64,000 nucleotides of DNA from Gp6-AA40 sp035293405. Its GTDB lineage: Bacteria; Acidobacteriota; Vicinamibacteria; Vicinamibacterales; UBA2999. The notes beneath the pieces are model-generated. The model was given only the letters and a program-made list of their open reading frames with translations. It did no database searches and was not told the origin of the DNA. This document shows positions 1-8,915 of the stretch, piece by piece. Numbering within the stretch: position 1 is the stretch's first letter; each line of letters begins with the position of its first letter. The stretch spans positions 1 through 64,000 of the forward strand of contig DATDOE010000071.1 in the NCBI GenBank assembly GCA_035293405.1, written 5' to 3'. The position numbers and the translations under genes are program-made.

Positions 1-164
1 GACGCGAGCCGCGGATGAGGAGCGATGACGTGAGGCCCTCGCGACGAGGGAGCGGCGAAGGACCGGAAGGTGGGCGCCGGAGAGGTCGTTGGCCGGGCGC
101 CGCGACCCGCCGCGCTCCCAGGACGCATCCTCCCTGTCGCCGCGTGGGAGCTTATGAGATGGAT

Positions 165-1016
165 CTACTTTGCGATGTGATCCGTGGACCGCTCGTTCTC
201 GTTGCAGATGAACTCGATCATCTCCTGGTCCACCATGATGCGCTGGTTCACACGCACCGTGAACGGCTTGGTGTACGCCTTCGCGTCGTCGATGGTGACC
301 TCGATTTCCAGCGTGCCGAAGTTGGGACGACGGAAGCGCTCAGTCATCTTCAGCGCATCGGTGTACGGACTCCCGTTGACATCCAGCCAGCCCGCTCGCT
401 CGTCCCCGAGGAAGTTCGTGGTCTCGACCACCAGCGTGTCGCCCTCGAACCGGCCGCGCGAGTAGCCGAACCACCACGGCGTGGGGTCGTTGTTCGGCGC
501 CGGGCGTCCATCCATGTAGATGTAGCGCAGTCCGTAGTTCGACTCGTACGTGATGAGCATGAGATTCTTGGTCTGGACGATCTGCCGCGGCTGCCCATGG
601 TTGTGGTACTGCATCAAGCCGATCGGCAGACACCACACGTCGGGATTGTCCTTGTTGTTGTCCGCCATGCGCTTCTTCTTCAGCTCCGCCGCCCACGGCT
701 GCAGCGGCAGCTCGTAACCGCGGCCTGCGACTTGTCCAAACGTCGAGAGCGGGATCCCGTCGGCTGTCGTCGTCGGCGCCGGCGGCGCACCGGCTCGCCC
801 GCGCCCTCCCGCGCCGGCACCGGCGCGCATCCAGATGCCAGAGAAGTCCACCTTGCCGTCCGGGGTCCGTGGCGTGGGGGCGTCCAGAATCGGCTTGCCG
901 TCCGCGGCACGGGGCACGCCAGGCGTCGGGTACGACGGCCACTGAGCAATCAATGTCGGCGACATCGCCGCGAACGCAGCCACGGCGCCCGCGATTGTGA
1001 GTCTCCAGGCCGGCAC
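165..1016 (-). CDS. Secreted protein of unknown function (283 aa)
   Basis: I chose the GTG start because GGAGG lies six bases upstream; the longer in-frame reading has no ribosome site and runs into a REP palindrome. The N-terminus is a signal peptide ending near LIAQ, so the protein should be periplasmic or secreted. A Gly/Arg/Pro-rich linker follows a DFSGIW motif. The rest is a conserved-looking, probably beta-rich domain with blocks such as GYSRGRFEGDTLVVETTNF. I recognise this as a type common in Acidobacteria, but no biochemical function is known to me. It is divergent from the quinoprotein gene. Confidence 0.75.
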   Translation of the reverse strand: MPAWRLTIAGAVAAFAAMSPTLIAQWPSYPTPGVPRAADGKPILDAPTPRTPDGKVDFSGIWMRAGAGAGGRGRAGAPPAPTTTADGIPLSTFGQVAGRGYELPLQPWAAELKKKRMADNNKDNPDVWCLPIGLMQYHNHGQPRQIVQTKNLMLITYESNYGLRYIYMDGRPAPNNDPTPWWFGYSRGRFEGDTLVVETTNFLGDERAGWLDVNGSPYTDALKMTERFRRPNFGTLEIEVTIDDAKAYTKPFTVRVNQRIMVDQEMIEFICNENERSTDHIAK

Positions 1017-1034
1017 GCTCAACCTCCAGTATTC

Positions 1035-1054
1035 GGGCCGCCTGAAGGCGGCCC
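1035..1054. repeat. REP-like palindrome (GTAG-tagged class)
   Basis: A near-perfect palindrome with GGGCCGCC and GGCGGCCC arms around a TGAA centre, followed by CTACG. Read on the minus strand it has a GTAGGGGC leader, like the copies at 20611-20640 and 57052-57078. It sits between the divergent genes that start at 1016 and 1261. Confidence 0.6.
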
Positions 1055-1260
1055 CTACGATGAAAGAGGCAAAACTAAGACTTTTTTGCCGGGCGCGACC
1101 ATTTTCGTGACACGGCCCACGCTCGTGTCGCCAGCATACAGGTTGTCCTGCTGACGCCGTCACAGAAATGTCTGGAGAACCCCCGCATAAATGTCCGGCA
1201 GACCTTGGTTGATGCCTTCGATCGATCTTTCTGATACAACGTGCGTCTGGAGTACACGAC

Positions 1261-3024
1261 ATGACGTTGCTGTCGCGCACGAGTGCGTTTGCGTTGATTG
1301 CTCTTCTGGTGTCCCCGTCGTTGATGCACGCCGTCGATGTCTGGACGGTCGGCATCAACAACACCCGCCAGGGCTGGAACAAGTTTGAAACCGTCCTGAC
1401 GCCCGCGAACGTTCCCAAGCTCAGGAAAATCCGCGAGTTCATCGTCGACGAGAAGATTGACGTCACGCCGCTCGTCGTGGCCGACAAGCTCTACGTGTTC
1501 ACGATGACGAACACGGCGTACATCTTCGACGTCAACACCGGGGCCGAGCTCGCCCGACGTCAGCTCGCGGCGCCATTCGACCCGGCCGACATCGCCAACC
1601 CACCGGGGAAGGGCATGGACCTCCACAGCATCTACCGCAACTGGGGCATTACGGCGACGCCAGTGATTGACGTGGCCACGAACACTCTGTATGTCACGAC
1701 GTTCGGAAAACCAAACGCCGCCAGCCAGAACATCGAGCGCAACAACATGCTCTGGATAACCGACGCGAACACGCTGGCCGACAAGAAGCCACCGGTGCTC
1801 ATCGCGGGCGATGCCGACAACGGCGGCGGCGGGATCGCCAACGGCTTCACGACGCCGTACCAGAAGCTGCGCGCGGGCCTGGGACTGTTGACCGATGCCG
1901 GTGGGAACAAGGCGGTGGTGGTTTCGTTCTCGATCAATGGCGAGAACCCGCGCGGTCCGGGACACGGATTCGTCGTCGCGTACGACGTGCGCGGCCTCAA
2001 TCGCGATGCCGGTTTCACACCGACGCCAGCGGTCTGGAGTGTCACCCCAGGTGGGGGCGCGGGCGGCGTGTGGATGTCGGGCTCGGGCCCGGCGATCGAC
2101 GGCGACGACATATACCTCGCGACCGGTAACGGGATGGACCCGGGCACGATGGCCGGCAACTTCGGCGAGAGCTTCGTCAAGCTGCACTACACCGCCGGCG
2201 TTGCCGGCGCGAATGGTGGCAAGCCCACCGTCGCCGTTGCCGACTTCTGGGGCGCGTTCAGCGACTTCGGGCGTGCGGACGAAGATCAGGACCTTGGCGC
2301 CGCCGGCGTCTTCATCATCCCCGAGCGAGGCAACCTCGTCGGAGGCGGCAAGGACGGCATCCTCTACAACCTGGACAAGAACAATCTCGGGAAGACGACC
2401 TGGGATCCGCAGTTCAATCTCCCTTTCGTCGCGACGTATCTACCCAACGCCCCGAACGGCGCCGCGGGACTTCCGACGACAACCGTGGCCGATCCGAACT
2501 GGCCGATCGTCAAACGCGATCGCAACCTCCCCGCACAGACGCCCACCGGGAAGAGCCACCACATTCACGGAACGCCGGTGTACATGGAGCGCGCGACGAG
2601 CGGGTTCGTGTACGTCTGGGGTGAGAACGAGCGGGTCAAGGCCTACAACTACAACTTCGCGACCAAGCGCATCACGGGGTTCCGCGGTGAAGGGACGCAG
2701 TTCTCGTCGGGCAACATGGACGCGCCCGGGGGCATGCCTGGTGGACGCCTCGTGGTCTCCTCCAACGGCACGACGCCGAACACCGGCGTCGTCTGGGGCG
2801 TGTATCCGGTGCAGGGGAATGCGAACTCCGCGGTGGTTCACGGCGCGCTCGTCGCCTACGACGCTACGACCGTCGTCAACGGAAAGCTGAAGCAGCTCTT
2901 TCACAGCGACGCGAACCCCGCGAACAACATGGGGAACTTCGCCAAGTATTCGACGCCGGTGGTGGCGAACGGGAAAGTCTACGTCGGCACGTTCAGTAAC
3001 AAGGTCGTCCAGTACGGCCTCTAA
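1261..3024 (+). CDS. Secreted PQQ-like beta-propeller protein (587 aa)
   Basis: The protein opens with a signal peptide (about 24 residues, ending SLMHA). The remainder has repeated beta-propeller blades of the quinoprotein/PQQ-binding-like type, seen as recurring VVADKLYVFTMTN, TPVIDVATNTLYVTTF and TPVVANGKVYVGTF strands. Such folds occur both in quinoprotein dehydrogenases and in non-enzymatic scaffolds. I see no clear haem or PQQ-disulfide motif, so an enzymatic role is not shown. A small secreted protein gene starts 15 bp downstream and is probably co-transcribed. Confidence 0.8.
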   Translation: MTLLSRTSAFALIALLVSPSLMHAVDVWTVGINNTRQGWNKFETVLTPANVPKLRKIREFIVDEKIDVTPLVVADKLYVFTMTNTAYIFDVNTGAELARRQLAAPFDPADIANPPGKGMDLHSIYRNWGITATPVIDVATNTLYVTTFGKPNAASQNIERNNMLWITDANTLADKKPPVLIAGDADNGGGGIANGFTTPYQKLRAGLGLLTDAGGNKAVVVSFSINGENPRGPGHGFVVAYDVRGLNRDAGFTPTPAVWSVTPGGGAGGVWMSGSGPAIDGDDIYLATGNGMDPGTMAGNFGESFVKLHYTAGVAGANGGKPTVAVADFWGAFSDFGRADEDQDLGAAGVFIIPERGNLVGGGKDGILYNLDKNNLGKTTWDPQFNLPFVATYLPNAPNGAAGLPTTTVADPNWPIVKRDRNLPAQTPTGKSHHIHGTPVYMERATSGFVYVWGENERVKAYNYNFATKRITGFRGEGTQFSSGNMDAPGGMPGGRLVVSSNGTTPNTGVVWGVYPVQGNANSAVVHGALVAYDATTVVNGKLKQLFHSDANPANNMGNFAKYSTPVVANGKVYVGTFSNKVVQYGL

Positions 3025-3038
3025 CGAGTGGAACGCGC

Positions 3039-3494
3039 ATGAAACACATTCTGGCCGCAACCGCAGTGGCACTCACCGGGTGGACGTGTGTGATCGCCGC
3101 ACAGGCCCAATCCGCTCCCGGCGCGGGCACCGCACCCGCCATCTCCGGGTTGAGCGATCTGGACGCCATCACGTTCGGCTGTCCGAAGGCGGCCTTGAAT
3201 GCCGCCGCACGGAGGGCCGCCAGCGTGCCGTCGCAGGGAACCTATCAGTTCTCCTACTTCAACATCGTCAGCGACTCTCACCACGCGATGTACGAGGTCC
3301 GCTTCAAGAGCAACTACGAGGGAGAGGCGGAGTTGAAGTACTGCGTGGAGATCTACTGCCAACAGGGATGGGATCCAGCGACGACGAAAGCATCGGTTAC
3401 GCTGATGAGCAACAGGCGTCAGCCCGCGGGGGCCGCGGCCCACGGAGACGCGTGCCGCGCCATGCAGATGCCAGTGAACCGCCGCGTGAAGTGA
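3039..3494 (+). CDS. Small secreted protein, unknown function (151 aa)
   Basis: A signal peptide (MKHILAATAVALTGW to AQAQ) is followed by about 125 residues with several cysteines, including FGCPKAA and KYCVEIYCQQG, which suggests disulfides in the periplasm. The central YQFSYFNIVSDSHHAMYEV segment looks beta-rich. I do not recognise the family. It lies 15 bp after the beta-propeller gene on the same strand, so the two may work together. Confidence 0.65.
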   Translation: MKHILAATAVALTGWTCVIAAQAQSAPGAGTAPAISGLSDLDAITFGCPKAALNAAARRAASVPSQGTYQFSYFNIVSDSHHAMYEVRFKSNYEGEAELKYCVEIYCQQGWDPATTKASVTLMSNRRQPAGAAAHGDACRAMQMPVNRRVK

Positions 3495-3533
3495 TGAACG
3501 GACCTCGATCGGGCATACTTCCCTCGCATTCAC

Positions 3534-4145
3534 TTGACACGGCTGCCTGACGGCGAACGCGTTCGGACGTACCTCGTCTGGGCGGGGTGGGTGGGCGTGG
3601 CCTTCTTTGCGGTGTATCCGACGATGAACTGGCTCACGTCGCTGCGCTCGCAGCGGCTTCACCTCTATGCGCCACAAGAGCTCGCGCTGCCGCTCGTCCC
3701 GCAATTCATCTGGCCCTATCTGTCGTTGTATGCGCTGTTCCTCGCGCCGCCGTTCTTCCTACCGGTCGCCCGCATGCCCTCGCTGGGAAAACAACTCATC
3801 GCCGGAACTCTCGCGAGTGGCGTGCTGTTCCTGCTGTTTCCAGCCGAGCTCGGCTTCGTTCGCGCGGTTCCGGTGGACACGCCCTATGCTTCTGTGTTTG
3901 CGGCGATCTTCAGCGTGGACCGTCCGTACAATCTCGTGCCGTCGCTGCACATCGTCTATGCGACGGCCATCGCTTCGGCGTGTGCCGAGGTCGCGGGACC
4001 CCTCGTTCGTCGTGCGTTGTTCGCCTGGCTCGCCATGATCGCTGCTGCCACGCTCTTGGTCCATCAGCATCATGTCGTGGACGTGATTACTGCGTTCGCG
4101 CTGGTGATTCTGCTTCGACGTCGTTATGGAGTGACGTATGTCTAG
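3534..4145 (+). CDS. PAP2-superfamily integral membrane protein (203 aa)
   Basis: About six hydrophobic segments are visible. The C-terminal half carries NLVPSLH (the PSxH motif of PAP2 phosphatases/transferases) and, 40 residues later, HQHHVVDVI (the HxxxD motif). These are the catalytic signatures of phosphatidic-acid phosphatase type 2 and Aur1-like phosphotransferases, so a role in lipid phosphate or headgroup chemistry is likely. The substrate cannot be told. The start is a TTG and is uncertain; an in-frame ATG lies about 90 bp inside. The 3' end overlaps the next gene by 8 bp. Confidence 0.75.
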   Translation: MTRLPDGERVRTYLVWAGWVGVAFFAVYPTMNWLTSLRSQRLHLYAPQELALPLVPQFIWPYLSLYALFLAPPFFLPVARMPSLGKQLIAGTLASGVLFLLFPAELGFVRAVPVDTPYASVFAAIFSVDRPYNLVPSLHIVYATAIASACAEVAGPLVRRALFAWLAMIAAATLLVHQHHVVDVITAFALVILLRRRYGVTYV

Positions 4146-4728
4146 ATGTCTGTTCGTCGTGTTTCTACTGTGCGCGATCCCCGCCTCTGGTGCCCAGGAG
4201 CCCGACCCCGAGATTCACCAGGAGCTTCGGGGAATCCTGGCCACGCTGCAGACTTCCATCAACGGTGGCAACTACGACGCGATGCTGCCCGTGGTGAGCG
4301 CCGACATCCGGGCAACGACGATCACGCAGGACGTGCTGTCCAGCCATGCAGACGTCTCGAAGTACTTCAAGCAGATGTTCGGGCCCGGAGGCCGCCTCAG
4401 GAAGCTCGACATGCGGCTCGATGCCGACGCGCTCACGGAGCTCTCAGCGGACAAGACCTGGGGCATCGTCCGCGGCGCCGGTCTCGAGCGCTACACACTG
4501 GCGGACGGGCGGAACTACGACATGAAGACGCGGTGGACGGCGACCGTCGTGAAGGAAGGCGACACGAAGTGGCGGCTTCGAGCGATCCACATCGGCACCA
4601 ATTTCCTGGACAACCCGATTCTCTCCGAAGCTGAATCAACGGCGGTCAGGGTCGCATCCATGGCCGGGGCCGGTGGACTGGCATTGGGTGGCGTTCTAGG
4701 ATTCGTATTTGGCAGACGCAAGAAGTGA
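4138..4728 (+). CDS. NTF2/SnoaL-like exported protein with C-terminal membrane anchor (196 aa)
   Basis: Signal peptide (MSRCLFVVFLLCAIPASGAQ), then an NTF2-like domain of about 130 residues (LATLQTSINGGNYDAMLPVVSADI, KTRWTATVVKEGDTKWRL). It ends with a glycine-rich transmembrane helix (MAGAGGLALGGVLGFVFG) and an RRKK basic tail, an arrangement typical of tail-anchored or sorted proteins. Such domains can be enzymes or ligand-binding modules; no catalytic residues are certain here. Its last 33 bp overlap the end of the convergent desaturase gene. Confidence 0.7.
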   Translation: MSRCLFVVFLLCAIPASGAQEPDPEIHQELRGILATLQTSINGGNYDAMLPVVSADIRATTITQDVLSSHADVSKYFKQMFGPGGRLRKLDMRLDADALTELSADKTWGIVRGAGLERYTLADGRNYDMKTRWTATVVKEGDTKWRLRAIHIGTNFLDNPILSEAESTAVRVASMAGAGGLALGGVLGFVFGRRKK

Positions 4729-5622
4729 GAGGTTGGCTGGTGCACCCATCGGCGGGGCCGGCTGTACGCCGTGGCGCCACATGCTCCTGTACACCTGCCA
4801 GAACGTCGGCTGTCCGTGTCGCGTCGCCAACGAGGGCAGCTGCGTCCACGGAGCGTGCGGGTGGCGATGATGTGCCTTGTGGTAGTGGTAGTTGAGGGCC
4901 AGCCATCTCACGGGCGCAGCGACACCGAGATCCCACGCGCCGTCAGTGACGTCTCTGGCGCTCCAGGCGTGGTCGGCGTATTGCAGCGCCGACCAGTGGA
5001 GCGCGAACATCCAATACGAAAGCAGCCATCCCTGCCACGTCAGGTCCAGCGCCCACCAGAGCACTCCCTGGTAGGCGAAGGCTGACCCGATCTCCAGCCA
5101 GACCTTGCCCGGCGACAACCGCACCAGGTCGTGTACGTAGTGCTCGAACCCCATTGCCGGCGCAATCCGATCGGCGAAGAAGCGGGAACGATACACAGGG
5201 GTGGCAAGCAGATAGAGGGCGTTCGACAGCGGAATGCAGGCCCAGTACAGACCCATGAGATTGCCGCCGTACATCCAGAGATTTCTTCGACACCGGGATT
5301 CGTGCGGCAGGTAGTAGTCGTAGATCTCCAAGTCGGTGCGGTTACGCGCGTGGTGGCCGAGATGCGCAGTCCTCTGAATCGAGAACGACGTCGGAAACAT
5401 CCAGCCGGCGATGAGCCCGAGTACGTAGTTTCGTCCCGGAGTGGCCGCGCCGACGCCATGCACGCCCTCATGCAACAGCGAGAACGGTGTGTGATTCACA
5501 AATGCGAATGCCACCGCCGCCGGGAGCGCGGCCCACCAGGGGGCGTGGCTGGCCAGCCAAAGGCACGCGGCAGTGCACAAGATACAAGCGGTCAGAATGA
5601 ACCAGTTCAACCGTTCTGGCAT
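4696..5622 (-). CDS. Membrane fatty-acid desaturase family protein (308 aa)
   Basis: The three histidine boxes of membrane di-iron desaturases/hydroxylases are intact: HEGVH at 51-55, HLGHH at 87-91 and HKAHH at 248-252, among hydrophobic segments. The family inserts double bonds or hydroxyls into lipid acyl or carotenoid-like chains. The ATG at 5622 has GGAG five bases upstream and overlaps the end of the preceding membrane-protein gene, which shows translational coupling. It is the last gene of the radical SAM operon, so its substrate is probably the lipid-like product of that pathway. The ends of this gene and the convergent NTF2-like gene overlap by 33 bp. Confidence 0.88.
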   Translation of the reverse strand: MPERLNWFILTACILCTAACLWLASHAPWWAALPAAVAFAFVNHTPFSLLHEGVHGVGAATPGRNYVLGLIAGWMFPTSFSIQRTAHLGHHARNRTDLEIYDYYLPHESRCRRNLWMYGGNLMGLYWACIPLSNALYLLATPVYRSRFFADRIAPAMGFEHYVHDLVRLSPGKVWLEIGSAFAYQGVLWWALDLTWQGWLLSYWMFALHWSALQYADHAWSARDVTDGAWDLGVAAPVRWLALNYHYHKAHHRHPHAPWTQLPSLATRHGQPTFWQVYRSMWRHGVQPAPPMGAPANLSLLASAKYES

Positions 5623-6281
5623 TTCTTCTCCACCGGGCGCGTGCCCCAATGCCCGTGCCGGCGTCTGGACTGAAGGATGTAGCCTCCTGTCGGAAGGGCG
5701 AGAGACAGCCCCAACGTCAGGCCGAAGACGAGAACGAACATCGGCCGCGAGAGCATCCCACTCGACTGGAGCCACTCCCCTGCGCCCAGACCGGTACCGT
5801 AGATGGCGCCGAATCCGCCGAAGATCCACGGCGCGTAGTCCATGGCCACCGCGGCGTCCGGTTGACCCTCTGACCACGGCTGGTTGTAGACGCGCAAGAT
5901 ACCCGCCTGCAGGGCCTTCTCGTCATAGAGCAGGTTCCAGAAACCGAGCACCGAGCACATGACGAGCGCGCTGCGAGCCACGCCCAGGATGTCGTCGGTC
6001 GGACCGGTGTGGACCAGCCAGGCCAGCATCGCCGTCGCCGAGCCGAACACGAAGCCATGATGCGGCCGGAAGCGTCCCAGCCGCACGCGGACATCGAACT
6101 CCCACACCTTGAGCAGGTTGGTCCCGATCCCGGGCACGATGTACGCCCAGAGCACTGGCACGACCCAGGCGAACGCGACGAGCCTCCAGTCTCCCGCGTA
6201 CTCGCGCCGCCAGAGCAGGAATGAGATCGGCGCCAGCAGCGCTGGCGCGAGATATTGATAGATCGACAGCACCGTTTTCAT
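5607..6281 (-). CDS. Integral membrane protein, family not recognised (224 aa)
   Basis: About six transmembrane helices, with no catalytic motif I can name. Charged residues between helices (FDVRVRLGRFRPHHG, LYDEKALQAGILRVYNQPW) might line an active site. The ATG at 6281 overlaps the TGA of the upstream radical SAM gene as ATGA, and its 3' end overlaps the desaturase start, so it is translationally tied to both. This position suggests a role in the same lipid or isoprenoid pathway as a membrane enzyme, transporter or subunit; that is inference only. Confidence 0.75.
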   Translation of the reverse strand: MKTVLSIYQYLAPALLAPISFLLWRREYAGDWRLVAFAWVVPVLWAYIVPGIGTNLLKVWEFDVRVRLGRFRPHHGFVFGSATAMLAWLVHTGPTDDILGVARSALVMCSVLGFWNLLYDEKALQAGILRVYNQPWSEGQPDAAVAMDYAPWIFGGFGAIYGTGLGAGEWLQSSGMLSRPMFVLVFGLTLGLSLALPTGGYILQSRRRHGHWGTRPVEKKCQNG

Positions 6282-7609
6282 TGGAGGCCGAACCGCATCC
6301 CGTGCTTCTTGTAGACCTCTTTGCGGAAGATGAGCCCGTAGTACCAATATGCGCCCATGCGAGCCACGGATCGGAGGTGCGTCTTGACATCGGCAAAACG
6401 CACCAGCAGCGACGACCACGTGTTGTAGCGCACACGCGCCGCGTGACACGCTGCCGTAAGCTCCTCCGAGGTCATGAGCCGTGGTACGAACGCGGCGCTG
6501 TTGAATCGGTACTGTGGATGCAACCACCACCTGCCACCATAGAGGAGCCGTCCCTCCCGCTCGAGCTGGTGGTACAGGGGCGTGTTCGGGTACGGCATCA
6601 GGATGTTGTAGGCGGCAAAGGTGAACTTGCTCTCCAGGGCGAAGTCGACGGTGGCCGCGATAGAGTCCGGCGTGTCGTGGTCGTATCCCAATGTGAACGC
6701 GGCCCAGCTCTGCATGCCGTGATCGCGGAGAATCCGCACTTCCTCCTTGTAACGCGTGAAGCGAGGGATGTTGGGCGATTTCTTCGCGTCACGCAGGCTC
6801 TCTGGCGTGATCGACTCGAACCCCGTGACATTGCCCCAGTTGCCTGCACGCTCGAGCAATCGCATGAGGCCCGGATTTCGTGTCACGTCGAGACTCGCCT
6901 GGCTCACCCAGTGCAGCTTGAGGGGCGCGAGCGCATGACAGAACTCTGCCAGCGCCTGGTGGTCGCTGGCGATGTTGTCGTCGATGAAGAAGATGAACTT
7001 GCGGTCCTGGGCCTCGATTTCTCTCACCACGTCGTCGAGCGCGCGAATGTAGTGCTTGCGATCGAAGTACTGGGTCACCGCGCAGAATCTGCAGGCAAAG
7101 CGGCACCCACGCACGTACTGCATCAGCGTAATCGGGAGGTAACCCTTGCCGCGAAACAGATCGCGCCGGGGCAGCACACGGCCGATCTGGCCGACACCGG
7201 GCGGCCCCTGGTAACGAGGCTTGAGTCGACCACGTCGTGCGTCGGCGACCACCTCCGCCCATTTCGTTTCGCCATCCCCCAGGAAAATGCTGTCGGCATG
7301 CAACGCCGCTTCTTCCGGCAACAACGTGACGTGCATGCCGCCAAGAATCACGAGGACGCCCCGCGCCCGGTACTCTGCCGCGATTTCATACGCGCGCCGT
7401 GCCGTATACGTCTCGATGGTGATGGCGGCCAGATCCGTCGGCTCGTCGAACGGGATGGACTCCATCCGGTCGTCGTACATCACGCATTCCACGTCCGGCG
7501 GCGTGAGCCCGGCCAGCACGGCGAGCATCAGCGGCTCCATCCGTCCTTCGTCGACGTACAGGCTGTGCTCCATGCGACCGATGTTCGGCTTGATGAACGT
7601 GATCTTCAT
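6278..7609 (-). CDS. B12-binding-type radical SAM protein 1 (443 aa)
   Basis: Residues 1-130 form a Rossmann-like cobalamin-binding-type domain (MKITFIKPNIG at the start, VLVILGGMHVTLLPEEA near 85-101). The classical DxHxxG cobalamin ligand motif is not seen, as in many radical SAM members. The [4Fe-4S]-SAM motif is C169-x3-C173-x2-C176 in RGCRFACRFC. The barrel follows, with FFIDDNI and GNVTGFESI. Family members do methylations, ring contractions and C-C bond formations on unactivated carbons. It begins 5 bp after the upstream radical SAM gene and ends in an ATGA overlap with the membrane protein gene. Confidence 0.88.
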   Translation of the reverse strand: MKITFIKPNIGRMEHSLYVDEGRMEPLMLAVLAGLTPPDVECVMYDDRMESIPFDEPTDLAAITIETYTARRAYEIAAEYRARGVLVILGGMHVTLLPEEAALHADSIFLGDGETKWAEVVADARRGRLKPRYQGPPGVGQIGRVLPRRDLFRGKGYLPITLMQYVRGCRFACRFCAVTQYFDRKHYIRALDDVVREIEAQDRKFIFFIDDNIASDHQALAEFCHALAPLKLHWVSQASLDVTRNPGLMRLLERAGNWGNVTGFESITPESLRDAKKSPNIPRFTRYKEEVRILRDHGMQSWAAFTLGYDHDTPDSIAATVDFALESKFTFAAYNILMPYPNTPLYHQLEREGRLLYGGRWWLHPQYRFNSAAFVPRLMTSEELTAACHAARVRYNTWSSLLVRFADVKTHLRSVARMGAYWYYGLIFRKEVYKKHGMRFGLQ

Positions 7610-7613
7610 GGCG

Positions 7614-8915
7614 TCAATTACCCAGGAGCCGATTCTGCTTCTTGAAGATCTCGCGACGCGAAATGACGTTGGCGATCGTCGTCGTGCCCACGTGGAACGG
7701 CGAGAACGGCACGTCCGCTCCCAGCACGCGGGTGCCGATAGATCGCCAACTGTAGAACCGTCGTCGAGTCTCGCACACGCCTTCGGTGAGCTCCGCCGCT
7801 CGCATGCCACGGGGCTCGAAGATCGCCTGGCCATAGCGATAGCCCGGGTCGAGCCACCACATGGGAGACAAGAGGCGTCGTTCGGCCATCAGCCGGTCGT
7901 ACAGCGCTGAGCCCGGCGTCGGCGTGAGCGGGTTGAAGTTGGCGAGCTCCAATCGCGACTCGAGCGCGAAGTGCAACGTACGTTCGAAGGTGTCCTTCGT
8001 GTCCGCGTCGTACCCGAACACGAACGTTCCGTAGATCCCGATGCCACGGGCGTGCAAAGCGCGCACGACGCGCTCATACGGGCCACTCACGCTGTTCCAT
8101 CGCTTCCCCATCTGCATGAGGCTCGCGGGGTTCAGCGACTCGAACCCGATGAGCACGAATCGGCAGCCCGCTTCAGCCAGCCTGTCGAGCAAGGCTTCGT
8201 CCCGCGCCACGTCGATGCTGATCTGGCAGGACCATCGACGGTTCAAAGGCGCCAGAGCCGTGAGGAGCGCCAGCAGTTCCGACTTCCGGCCGAAGAGGTT
8301 GTCGTCGACAAAGAACAGCAGCCTGCCTGTGGGCAGGCTCTCGATCTCGGCGATCAGGCCGTCGAGCGGCCGCACCCGCAGGCTCGTACCGTAGAAGCTG
8401 TGAATGGAACAGAAGTCGCACGCGAACCTGCAGCCTCGCCCGTACTGGACGAGTTCCACCGGTGCATAGCGCTTGCCCGAGTAGATGGAGCGTTCCACAC
8501 GGTAGTCCTGGAGGGAGTGCTGATTGCCTCCCGAGTATCGGCGCTCGAGCCGTCCTGCCCGGAAATCTTCGAGCACACGTTCCCACACGCCTTCCGCATC
8601 GCCGATGACGACGGCATCGGCATGTTCGAGGGCTTCATCGGGAAGAAACGTCGGATGATAGCCACCCATGACCACCGGCACGCCTCGCGCCCGGTACGCG
8701 TCCGCCACGGCATACGCCCGGAGCGCGGTGAAGGTCTCTACGCTCAGCGCGGCAAGGTCGGGCTGGTCATCCTCGGGCAGCGGCTCGGCCTTCTCGTCGA
8801 AAAAGACGACGTCCCAACCCGGCGCCCGCGCGGCCAGAATGCCCATCGCCAGGGGTGGCATCGCATCCGACGAGCGATAGTTCGCGAGGTTGGGCCGAAC
8901 GAGCGTGAGCTTCAC
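7614..8915 (-). CDS. B12-binding-type radical SAM protein 2 (433 aa)
   Basis: It has the same architecture as its neighbour and is evidently a paralogue. The N-terminal B12-type domain begins MKLTLVRPNL and has VVMGGYHPTFLPDEALEHAD. The cluster motif is C162-x3-C166-x2-C169 (GRGCRFACDFC). The TIM-barrel blocks FFVDDNLF and RFVLIGFESL follow. I chose the GTG start at 8915 because it forms a GTGA overlap with the stop of the upstream acetyltransferase gene, matching the other junctions in this operon. The substrate is unknown. Confidence 0.87.
   Translation of the reverse strand: MKLTLVRPNLANYRSSDAMPPLAMGILAARAPGWDVVFFDEKAEPLPEDDQPDLAALSVETFTALRAYAVADAYRARGVPVVMGGYHPTFLPDEALEHADAVVIGDAEGVWERVLEDFRAGRLERRYSGGNQHSLQDYRVERSIYSGKRYAPVELVQYGRGCRFACDFCSIHSFYGTSLRVRPLDGLIAEIESLPTGRLLFFVDDNLFGRKSELLALLTALAPLNRRWSCQISIDVARDEALLDRLAEAGCRFVLIGFESLNPASLMQMGKRWNSVSGPYERVVRALHARGIGIYGTFVFGYDADTKDTFERTLHFALESRLELANFNPLTPTPGSALYDRLMAERRLLSPMWWLDPGYRYGQAIFEPRGMRAAELTEGVCETRRRFYSWRSIGTRVLGADVPFSPFHVGTTTIANVISRREIFKKQNRLLGN

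Noticed and set aside
1..164. GC-rich left edge as a structured RNA
   Set aside because: I looked for RNase P, tmRNA or SRP signatures and saw none I could support.
15..1154. 379-aa plus-strand open frame at the left edge
   Set aside because: It is antisense to the secreted protein gene at 165-1016, whose signal peptide and ribosome site are convincing.
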